Shown here: one piece after another, positions 27,801 to 39,800 of the stretch
Layout of the letters: the number at the start of each line of letters is the position of its first letter
Numbering within the stretch: the stretch's first letter is position 1
DNA from: Anas platyrhynchos
Lineage: Eukaryota; Chordata; Aves; Anseriformes; Anatidae
DNA length: 64,000 bases
Direction of reading: 5' to 3'
NCBI RefSeq assembly: GCF_047663525.1
Contig: NC_092587.1
Coordinates: 44,538,501 to 44,602,500 of the forward strand
The notes under the pieces: model-generated
The model's database searches: none
Seen by the model: the letters and a program-made list of their open reading frames with translations, nothing else
Told to the model about the DNA's origin: nothing
Program-made: the position numbers and the translations under genes

Positions 27801-30800
27801 TTATACAGGCTGAAGACAGACAACTGATTATCCGTGATCTGTTACAGGATGTGCATGACAAGGTAATGCTCTACTGGAAGCCAACCCTTTCTTTGAGCAT
27901 TGTTGCTATGTCTTTTTATATGAAAGAGAAACTACTCTTCAAGTAGCATTTTTGACCATAATCAAGAAAAAATTGTCTGCCTTTAGTATTACTTTCAGCT
28001 TTTTGATTGCTACTATGCTGAAGTTTGAATGTGCCATTGGGCAGAGGGAGATACTCTATATATTTTTGCATAGCTGCTGTGATCTGCAAGCCATTTATTG
28101 ATGAATTTTGAAGACATTTTAGTGTAATCTGGTATGATGATGGTCTGGAAAGGGTGGGTGAAAAGGTAACAGCCCATTTGATGAGTAACATAAAAGAAGT
28201 CACTGAAGTGATGAAAGCAGACAGTACTGCATTTGCTAATTTATTGCAATTAGATGACACTGTTTAAATCCTAACACGGCTTCTTTTGAAAAATTAAAGA
28301 AAGTTGAATGAAACATCAGAGTAGAAAAAGTAAAGATTTTAGAATTGGAAGGGCTTCTGGGAACATGACCCTTTGCTTTGTCTTAAAATATTTAAAGTCT
28401 GGATCTTTTATTGCAGAAATAGAGTAATAATTTTTGAGACGGACTGGACAGTTATGACTGACTCAGCCATTCTCAATGAAAATTTAATGAAAAATCCTCC
28501 TATTGTTTAAGTCAGCTGGGGAATAATTTCTTGTTACTGTTTTATTGTGAGAGGCATACCGTTTTTAGTTTTGATAGACAATCTATGTTTTGAGGAATGT
28601 ATATTAATGAAAATGTCATCTTTTTTATGAACAAAAAGTAACCTTTTAGGGTTTGTTTCTGTTTTCATTAGTTTTTAGGTAACTCTTTCAGGAAAATATA
28701 TTTTTAGTAGAATGTGGGTCTTGTTTTTTATATGAACAAATTTAAAACATGGGAATAAAGGGAGGCCTTTACTGGGCAAAATAATTTCATCAATTCCTAA
28801 AATCTTTACAAAGCACAAATTTCAGACTGTAATTTCCTGTAATACTGTAGTGGAGAATTTTTTTAATTTGAGAAAACATTTATCTATACTTTTCTTTGAA
28901 AATAATTGATCTACCATATTAAACAACTGCATTGCTTAAAAGGAAAGCTGCTTGAATGCCAGTGATAAAGATACCAGGTTTATCTTTCGAATGATGAAGT
29001 GAACTAAAGTGTCTTATGCTAACTTCATATTATTTTTTCTCCATGTTGTCTTAAATGCTTCTTTGATACTTATTCTTTTGAGTTTAATTATATCTTCACA
29101 TTTTTAACAAAAATAGTTTTCTTTAAATGGCAGATTTCTTGAAAAAGCAGAGGGTGTCAGTTGTTCTTTCCCTAACTTAGGTTTAAATATTTTACTAATA
29201 AACCAACTCAAACAACAGCACATTCCTTCCTGTTTCTTATCCAGATTTAACTATCATCTTGCCTGTAATTTGTGGAAATAAAAACCAGAAGGCTAATGGT
29301 CTGCTCGATTAAAACGTGCTCAATATACTTTTTTCTGGACGTGTTTCACCTGACACTACTGATTTTGATTTGTTTTAAATAGTGTTCTATTAATGAATTC
29401 CGTTTGAATACATAAATGAAATAGCTGCGAGAGACTAAATTAATTGCTTTAATAGCTCAAGAAATCACACTTACCTACTTCTTGGTTTTCTTCTCTTGTT
29501 TGTTTCTGTCTTTTTTTTTTTTTTCTTCTCTTTTAAGATCCTGGATGAGGATGCGGCTCAGGAGCTGATGCCAGTGGTGGCAGGGGCTGTGTTCACTCTG
29601 ACAGCCCACCTGAGCCAGTCTGTGAAAACAGAGCAGAAACAGCCACTTTCAGTCCCAATGACGGGACAGTCCCAATATATCTTGATGCTGGATGGTTCTT
29701 TTGCCTCATCACCAGGCTCCGAGAGCATATCCATAGGTTTTGCTTCCATTGGTGACTCCTCCCTCCACATCATCTTAAAAAAGCTGCTGGATTTCATTTT
29801 GAAAACAGGTTTGTTATCCTTTGCCCTACGTTCATGGGAATTCTAACCACCAGGAGTACAAAGAAGGACTGAAATGCTCAAGTTTTTTTTATTACAGTCA
29901 ATTAGGTAGATGTTCCATGATTACTGTGGATACCTTAGCAAGAAAAAAAAAAGCATTTTTTTTTGAATTCTGAACAAACAGAAGAAAGACGTGTAAATAA
30001 CTTTAAAGGGAAATTCATATTCAAGTGTTTGTAGCAGGATAAACTTGCTGAATATACTCATAAATACTTTTTTATACAAACAGTAGAACTCTGTTTTATT
30101 TCTGCCAGCACTGCCACAGAAAAGTAAATTAATTGTCAGTAGAAGATAGTGTTATGGAATTTGTAACTGCTTGGTTCTAATTATGACTACTTCTTGTGAA
30201 CAGGTGGTGGCTTCCAGAGAGTGAGGACACATCTTTACGGATCGCTGCTTTATTATTTGCAGATTGCCCAGAGACCAGATGAACCAGACACTTTAGAGGC
30301 TGGTATGGTCCAATTGTACTTTGGGAAAGAGCAGAAAAAATTGTTACTAAACCCTAAACTATAGTTCATGTATGCTGAATTGTCTCCTGGAAGTAGATAG
30401 GTTATGTAGATATAAACCATCTTACTCCAAAGCTCTGGAGCTTGATGGACAAGCAAATGACGATGTGGATAAAATTCCATCTGCATTGAGGGAGTTGCGC
30501 AGGGCAAGTCAACCTATGCCCCGCATCACAACAACCCCCACCAAGAAAAAAAGAAGGGTTATAGTAATAGGGGACTCCCTTCTGAAGGGAACGAAGGGCC
30601 CAATTTGTCATCCAGACCTGGCAAAGGGAAGTCTGCTATCTCCATGGGGCACGGGTAAGAGATGTTGCTCGGAGAGTCACTCCCCTGGTACGTCCCTCTG
30701 ATTATTACTCTTTATTGTTTAAGTTGGCAGTGAAGAGGTGGCAAAGAGCAATCAGAAGGGATTTTAGGGTTTTGGGGCAATTAGTTGAAGGATCAGGTGC

Positions 30801-33800
30801 ACAGGTAGTGTTTTCCTCCATTCTTCCAGTAATGGGGATCAACATTGAAAGGAATGGGCAGACCCAGTGGATCAATATGTGGCTCTGAGGCTGGTGCCGT
30901 TGACACAGTTTCAGGTTTCTTGATCATGGGAAGGTCTACATGACACCGGGTCTACTGACTCCTGGTGGGGAACACCTTTCTTTGAGGGGCAAAACAAGTT
31001 TTGCCCTGAAGTTAGCAGGGCTGATTGGATAGGGCTTTGAACTAGATTTGAAGAGGGAAAGAGACAGAACCAGGCCCACCTATGTTATGAGACTGCATGC
31101 CAGTTTTGAGGAACTGCATGCGGGTGAGACCCTTCAGTCTGCCCCATGAAGGGCCGAATTGAATGAAAGACATCTGGTGTGTTCCTATACATAAACATGC
31201 AGCATGAGAAATAAGCATTTCAGCTCCCTTTTCAGGGAGCTTGTATACTAATGCATGTAGTATGGGAAGCAAGCAGGAGGAGTTGGAAGCCACAGTGCAA
31301 TTAGAAAACTATGATCTAATTGCTATCACGGAAACGTGGTGGGATGAATCACACAGCTGGAACATTGGCATAGAGGGCTATAGGCTCTACAGGAGAGACA
31401 GGAAGGGAAAGAAGGGTGGGGGTGTTGCCCTCTGTGTTAAGAACTGGATAGATTGTGAAGAGTTCCCTCTAAGAAACAGCGAAGAGGAGGTTGAGAGCCC
31501 GTGGGTAAAAATTAAGGACCGGATCAACAACAGACATCTTGTGGTTGGGGTCTACTACAGACCCCCTGATCAAGAGGAGCCTGTTAGTGAGGCCTTCTTG
31601 CTCCAACTACAGGAAGTATCACGCTCACAGGCTCTCATCCTCCTGGGGGATTTCAACCACCTGGCTGTTTGCTGGGAAAGCCACATGGCAGGAAGTAAGC
31701 AATCCAGGAGACTGCTAGAGACCATTGAGGACCACTTCCTCATCCAGGTATTAGACAAACCAACCAAAGCAGAAGCATTACTGGACCTGGTGCTCACCAA
31801 TGTAGAACCCCAAAGATTATTTGATATTCTTTCTGTTCGTTTAGTTAAAGACCTCAGGGGAAAACAAACAAAACCATAAAACAAAGCCAAAAAGAGTCAA
31901 TAAAAAAAACAAATGTGTTTTTCAAGCCAGCTGGATTTGTTAATGGCTTGAATACTTGACTTACCAACATTTATACTCGTTATTTCCTCTTAGAGCTTGG
32001 ATGAGGTTGGAACAACAAACTTGAGTTTAGTAACTATGCATGAAGACTCCTACTGCTTATTACTTGGTCAGCTTTTTGATCTATGGTAGTGATAATATGA
32101 TGGAATTGTTATGACCTTTCAGTATTTTATTGGTGACTTTGAAATCAGGACTTTTCTACTTAACTTATCATTTACTTCCCTTCAAACCAAGTGTTTTGGT
32201 CCCAGTGAAAGTTCTTAGGCTTCATAGATGCTCCAGGCTATGTGTATTGAATCTTGGAATAGTTTTAGGCAGGTTATTTACAAGTGTGGCTATTCAGGCA
32301 CAGATGTTTTTGAGTTCTGTCTGGCATTTGTGTGATATTTAGAAAAAAAAGGATTTGTAGGAAAACTTCTGCACTTCAAACACCTGTGCCCCTTGTTTAT
32401 GATATTTCTGTTGCAAGATAGAGAATGCCCTGAAGGATATAGCCTCAGCTGTACTATAGCTAAGCAAATGCTAAGCTGTCCATCTTTCCATTTTTCCTTT
32501 TCTGTTATACTTGTTTCTTACAGCTAAAAAAACAATGTGGGAACGTCTGACAGCTCCTGAAGATGTGTTTAGTAAATTGCAACGAGAAAACATGGCGATT
32601 ATTGAGAGTTATGGGGCAGCTCTCATGGAAGTGGTCTGTCGCGATGCTTGTGATGGTCATGAGATAGGCCGGGTAAATAAATCTATTCCTCTGCAATCAC
32701 TGTTTTGTTTGCTTTAAAGAACATTTTACTACTTTGCAGAGATGGAAAATTTCATGAGGTAGAACTAGAAAACATTCTTTGTAGATACTTACTCTCTTTC
32801 ACATTTCTGTCCTACCACTGATTCTTCAAGTTGCTAAAAGTAGGTACATACGTGCATATTAATTATTTTCTCAAACAGGTTTATGTCCCTTTGTTTAACA
32901 AAAAAGGGTAGCAAACACTGCTGCAAAAGATTGTAGGCATGATCTGCTGTGAATATTATCTGTTATCTTTAAATCATGTACTTACTGGTTTATTTTCTCA
33001 CTTTGGAAAAGTTTAGTAACTTGAAAAAGAAATATTGAGAAATAAATATTTTCTGTCAGGAATCTAGTCAAAATGCAAAATAGTTTTACTTAGTAATTCT
33101 GCTTGTAGCAATACTTCATTAAAAATATTGTGGCATAGTTAGCAAACAGCATCTGTAATACTTTGTTAGAGGATAAGTAATAGAGGAAAGGCAATTCACT
33201 TGTTCTATACTAAAATATCAAGAAATCTTAGAGTATTTTCCACATAAGGGGTTATGCTTGTAGTGCAGAAATGCAGTCTGCTTTTAAGAAGCTGTTAGAA
33301 GCAATTCCCTAGAATTTAATATTTTTAGGTATTTGTTAGAAATCTCATTAATCTCATAGATTTAATTTGGGTTTGTTTTTTCTCCTTGGTTCAATTCTGT
33401 TTGTTTTTTTCTCTTTCTGTCCTAGATGTTGGCATTGGCTTTGCTTGATCGTATTGTTTCAGTAGACAAGCAGCAGCAGTGGCTATTGTATCTCTCCAAT
33501 AGTGGCTACCTGAAGGTGCTTGTGGATAGCCTAGCAGACGATGATGTGGCTCTTCAGAGCTTACTCACACCTCAGCCCCCTCTACTTAAAGCGCTGTACA
33601 CATATGAGTCCAAAATGGTAAGAGCACTTATGGAACAGTTTTGTGTTTTTAAATAAAAGTTGCTTGTCTATACTTTACATTGATCATACTCAGAGTTACT
33701 GTACTAAAATAACAGTATTTGAAATGGTGCTACAATAGAGACATAATTTTAATAAGTCTCATTGTTCATTTCCAGTTGTAAGTAGTTATGTATTTCCTTT

Positions 33801-36800
33801 GTTATCTAGGCATTCCTCACCAGGGTAGCTAAAAGTCAGCAAGGGGCTTTAGAACTGTTGAGGTCTGGTGTGATTGTGAGGCTGGCACAGTGTCAAATAT
33901 ATGACATGCGACCTGAAACAGACCATCAAGGGTAAGTGTTGGTTCCCTGGCTGCTTTCGGAACTGTAGTACAGTCCTAGGACAACGTGACATCTTTTTAT
34001 AACTGTAAGTCTAGAGAGTAAATATTTGGGGGTGTATTCTTGTGTGTTTACTTTAAAACTTTAAATCTCTTGTATTGAAAGGAAAATTCCAAATAACTGG
34101 GTGTCCAGTTGCTTATACTATGTAAAGTCCTACTTGTTTTATTCCTTATATAGGAATGGTCCATGTGTTGTTAATATATTTTTTTATTAATTTAGACTGT
34201 AATGTTTGAAAAACAGCCTGCTATACCTCTTTTGGGGAATTTGTAATTAGTGAACAAAAGGTACAAAGTTCATCGTCCCCTGAGGTGCCCTAACAGTAGA
34301 GTAAATGTAATTTCATATGTTTAAAAAACCATATGTATTATTGAAATATGAATACTTGCTGATTCTTAAGGGTAGTTTTAAGTCAAGGCTCTGCTTTACT
34401 AGTGGGCCTTACTTCTGTTTTATCTTTTTTTCTTTACTTTTTTCCCCCCACTAAATCTCTTAAGAATGTATGGAATGAGAGATCCCCCACTCTTCATTCC
34501 TGCTCCAGTGGAACGTTATCGCCAGATTCTTCTCCCAGCCCTTCAGCTGTGTCAAGTGATCCTCACCTCCAGCATGGCACAACACCTACAAGCAGCAGGA
34601 CAGGTAAGTTCCAAAAGATGCTAGTTACTGCTTATTCAATCAAATTATGTGTTGTCTTGCTTTGGAAGTAAGCTTTTCTAAAACAACATTTTCACTGGTG
34701 TGGGAGGTCACTCTAAAATTCTCACAAGAGTAAAAGCATTGCTTCCTTGTTGCCTGACGCTAAATTATGAGACAATCATACTTCTCTTTTCTTCTTGTGG
34801 TACAGGTTTTGCAGTTTCTCATTGCCCATTCAGATACTATCCAGGCAATCCTGAGGTGTCAAGATGTTAGTGTTGGATCTCTCCAGGAGCTGGCCTTCCT
34901 GACGGGAATAATCAGCAAGGCAGCTTTGCCTGGTAGGAACTGTGGATTTGAAGTCTGTTACTTACATCTGCATGAATCTCATTTTGTTTTCTATGAAGTA
35001 ATAACAAGACATATCAGGGAATATGTACAACACAGAATTCTCTGGAGATGTTCAGCTCTTGAAAAAATAGGGAAATGTTAAATTATTGTTCTTGAAGTAA
35101 ATATGGTGGATTTGCAGTGGATACAGTGCCTGTGTTAATGTGCATTTGACTTCTCATTTTCTTTTCATTATGCTAACTGGCAGTATGTACTTTTTGTCTA
35201 TGGGACCAATTGCAAATAGAAGTGTTCAAAGTGCATGTGGTATCCTCAAAAAGAACTTTCATTCGGAAAATTCTACAACTGAGAAAATGAAGACAGAAAA
35301 CTTTTGTGTACCCATACATTTGATATTATTTTCTACATTTGTATTTATTTTAAAAAGAAAACTTCCAAGAAAAAGCACTGTGAGGACATTAAGGAGGAAT
35401 GTCTGATTACAGTGCAGTTGTAGGTTGAAGCCAAATGTTCATTTTCTTACAGTATACTGTGCTTTGCATAACAGCTGCAAGTTTCATGCTAGCCTCCCCC
35501 CCATCTTTTTTTAATTAGTTAGTAGAACAGTAAGCTGCATAGCATGCATACTAGCTGCATTCATATCTGAATATTTTCCTCAAAGAAAGAACAAACTCTA
35601 AGTTGTTTTGCTGATTTTTTTATGACCAATGTTTATATTTAAATGTATACACTGCATACATTTAAATGTATACACTGCAAACAATTTTTTTTTTAAAAAA
35701 AAACAACAGTTAATTTAATGGCTGTATCTTTTATCAGGAGTTCTAAATGAGCTGGATGTTGATATTAATGAAGGGACACAGATGGAGCTACAAGGACATA
35801 TAGGTCGATTTCAGGTAATAAAGTTACCCGCTTAACACTTGTCCTTTTGGAATTGTGAATGCAGATTAGAATTGTTTCCTGGGTTTGTGCTCTGATTAAT
35901 AGCAGTTATGAAATGGATGTTTTCCAGCATTAAGAAAAATGTGCAGTGCTTTTTATTATTAGTTTTGTGGTTAGTTTTGTTGTTGTTTTTCTGTCATTTT
36001 ATTTTGTTCTGTGTTTGTTGTTGTTTTGAAACAAATAGAAAAGACAGCATTTGGCAACATAAGAGTTAGGTCAGAGACTTTATTTTCCTCCCTGGTTTAG
36101 GATTCACCCTATGTGGAGAAGAGCTATTTGAACTCAACAACATAGTATGTAAAAGTAATGCAGAATATTGTTACAACTTTTGCTACAAGCATGTCTCCAG
36201 TTCAACAGTGTTGAGCATCGAACTAGTTAGATGTTAATAGCATCTAACATGCTAATATTTTATTTCTTTGCTTCCCTTTTAAGAATAATCCTGACTTAGA
36301 AACCAGAAATAAAACCAGAATAGAGTGAGTCCTATTGAAAAGCTTTAACTGGAAATCTTTTTACAGCTTATCGTTCAGCAGTGTTTTTGAAACTTTGCTA
36401 CGTCAGCATGTCAGCAAGGGTGTTTGTAAAGTTTATTTGAAAAGTGTCTGTAGACAGAGCTGTCCTATCAGATATTTCTGGTTGCCAATAGAAGGATGTG
36501 CTCTCTGGGCACTGTGATAGTAACTACTACATCGACCAGCTTAAAGCAAAGTAGCAAGCTGTAAGTGATTACTGAAATGCTGGGGTAGTTGTTTTTCTGC
36601 TGTGGTATGTCAGCAAGAAATTCCCATGGGAAACAGTAAAAAGGTTTCTTGTAAGGAGTTTTAATTAGTTAATTTGAAAACTGAGCTGTTCCAAGCAAAA
36701 CCGTACAAATCCAGTCATCTGTTGCTGTAACTTTTGTCTTTGGTATGTCATGTTATTTTCATCAAGTAATTAAAGAATTCAAGTATTTTAGTTTTTTTTT

Positions 36801-39800
36801 TTTTAAAGTAATTACCAATAAATCTTTAATCTTCGGTATCTTCTTTAGCATTCCAAATAAAACCGACTTCTAGTCTGAGGCACTTTGATGATTTTTAACA
36901 GCCATATGTAAACTAAAAGGAGATTTATAGATTGTTGCTCCCTTCTATGAAACTATTCAATTGTTTTTCTGCCCTCTACTTCTATGCAACTCATTATCTG
37001 CAGATTTTGGCTTGGTTTATAGATGAAGGTGTTTTAAATGGGTATAGGTAAACCTAAACTGCCATTGATACTATTCAATATAACAGTCCAAAAAAGATGT
37101 AAGATGTCATTGTGAACTTCTAAATCAAATTCATTTCTCGAGGAACTGTTTTAGGGTGCTGTTAACTTTTAAATTAAGTAAAGGTGAATTAAAGCATTGT
37201 GTTTTTAAAGATATAAATGTAGTTTTTTAAGTTCTAAAATGTTTATATGAACTGTTGTCTTTTTGTTGTATGTTAAGGGATATGTATCATTCTTCAGTTT
37301 TTAAAAGTGTTAAGGACCATGCACTTCCTTTGCTAAGGTTCTAATTAAAAAAAGTTTTTTTTCATGGCAGCGCCAGTGCTTAGGACTTCTAAGTCGGTTT
37401 GGTGGTTCAGACAAACTGCGCCAGTTTAAACTGCAAGATGATAACTCAGGAGGAGACAGAGTGAACAAGAGGGATGAAATTGAGTTGGCCATGCAGCAGG
37501 TGAGGACACAAGAAGCTGTGAGAGCCTTCAGTCTCAAACTGTGAAATTTTACCTGTTGTACAGATTTTTGTAGTTGAGGTACTTTCACATGATTTTGACT
37601 AGTGGTAATGTTCTACACTGCTTTTAGTTTGGTATAGGATCCCATGTTTCGTTTCTATTCAGAATAAACATTGAAAGTTTGGTTATTTAAATTTGCATTA
37701 GCAACCATCATTGTTTTAGATACAAAGCGTGTCAAATTCAAAACTTTAAAAATTGATCTGTAATTTTCAAAATAAGGGCTGGATACAGAGGGCAATAAAG
37801 TAATGGAGAACACTAAATGGAAAATGCACAAGAAGAGTTAAAAATGACCAGAAATTGCAACTAGTAGGTTTGGGAAAGACATCAGGTTGCAAATCCTGGG
37901 CTTGAAATAGAAGTGAGGCTGTAACTGATCAGAAAAAAGAATCGTCAAGTTCAAGTGAATAAAGAGAAAGCAAAATGTTATTTATTGACATCTATCCCTT
38001 TAGTAACTTGCATGCTGTCTTTTTTCTTTTTTTTTTTCAGATTTGTGCAAACGTGATGGAGTACTGTGAGTCACTTATGTTGCAAAGTGCCCCCAGTTTT
38101 CAACACACTGTTTGTCTGTTTACCCCTAGCCTGTCAGAGACAACCAACCGAGATGGGCCTCGTCAAGGTGAGATTTTGGCTCACTATTTTTTGAGATTGA
38201 ATAGCAATATCTGGGCTAGCATGAAATCAGCTTCCAGATGCTGTAGTTTATCTTACACTTTAAGTCTCTTTATGCCAACACAGTAGCTGCTCATTTTCTT
38301 ATGCTGGAATAAATGCACGTATGGCCTTGCACTGAGCCAAATAAGGGAGCTAACACAAGTTAAAACAAAAGTGACCAGAAAAGGCTTTTTAAACTGATTC
38401 CTATTGCAGCCTTAGAAACACATATATCAGTAAAATAACATGTATGTAAATAAATAGTACTAGATGGGAAGGTAAGGATTTTTTTTTTTTTTTCAGCATC
38501 TCTGCTAGATTAAGTTAGGTGGAACTAGGACGTTATTGATGACATATAAGATGCGTTTTGATGCTGAGTGGAACTCTTCATTATGGCATGTGGCAACAGG
38601 TTGTGGTGTGCTACTATGTAGTTGAGTGGCTAAAAAAAATTACGTCATCTGATCTAGTTAAAAATTCATGTGTTACACTTGGGTACTTACTATACTGACT
38701 GTCTTGCAGTATTGCAGACAGAACTTTTTGCCTATGTAAATTCTGGCACAGAAATAAAACGTAAACTTGCCAGTGCATGTTTTTCATGTCTTTCACTACT
38801 TTATTGACAGAGAAGATACCTTATTGATTTCTTGATTTTTTTCATTTAATTTGATTTTTTGTAACTTGGTCATATTTTTCTAGATACACAAGCTCCAGTG
38901 GTTCCATACTGGCGCTTGCCTGGTTTGGGCATTATTGTCTATCTGCTGAAACAGAGCACTAATGATTTCTTCAGTTACTACGATAGTCATCGTCAGAGTG
39001 TTAACAAACTGCAAAACGTGGAGCAACTCCCACCAGATGAAATAAAAGAGGTAACAGTTCTGCTGACTCTGTAGTCTGTTTTTGCTCATAACTGAGATAT
39101 AGCTCAGGGACTCAGAAGCATTTTAGACAAGTAAATAGTTCCAGTTCTCTTGTGTGATCTTTCCTACTGTTGATAGGAGGGTCCACAGGATGGGCAGCAT
39201 GAAATTTGGGGGAAAATATTGGGCTTAGCTCTGTAAAAGTAGTGCATGTTTTTTCATTATATTAGAAGAACATTGCTAAAGCTTTGGGAGTGCTCATTAT
39301 GTATCCTTCTTGAACAAATAGACGTAACTTGTATAGTGTTGAGTAGCTCTAAGTTTTGCATCAGTTCTTGCTGAGATGACTAGGTTACAAAGAGAAGGTG
39401 GACTTTATCCCAATCTCACAGTGAACTAATAAAATGACTGATAACCCACTGATCATTTTTCATGATACAAAAGTTGCTTGGGGATACGTTTAGTTTATTC
39501 ATTTTTTTGGTAGCCAAGGCTATGCAAGTTAAAAATAGAGACCACAGTTCTGCAGAAATAGCTGACATTTGATAAATAATTTTCTTTGCTTATTCCTTTC
39601 ATTGTTTTGCTCTGACATGTTATCTTGTTTTTCCTCTTCTTGTTACAGCTGTGTCAGTCAGTTATGCCAGCTGGGGTTGACAAAATCTCCACTGCCCAAA
39701 AATATGTTTTGGCAAGGCGACGTCTAGTGAAGCTAATAAACAACCGAGCCAAACTACTTTCTCTCTGTTCTTGTATCCTTTTAAAACTGAAATGACCCTC

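Noticed and set aside
28320..28380. TTGGAAGGGCTTCTGGGAACATGACCC as another CR1 or DNA-transposon scrap
   Set aside because: Only a short stretch resembles a repeat tail and the flanks give no support.
31241..31879. 212-codon open frame as a possible new gene
   Set aside because: It is the CR1 ORF2 endonuclease domain, with IAITETWWDE, GGGVALCV and LLGDFN motifs; it is annotated as part of the mobile element.
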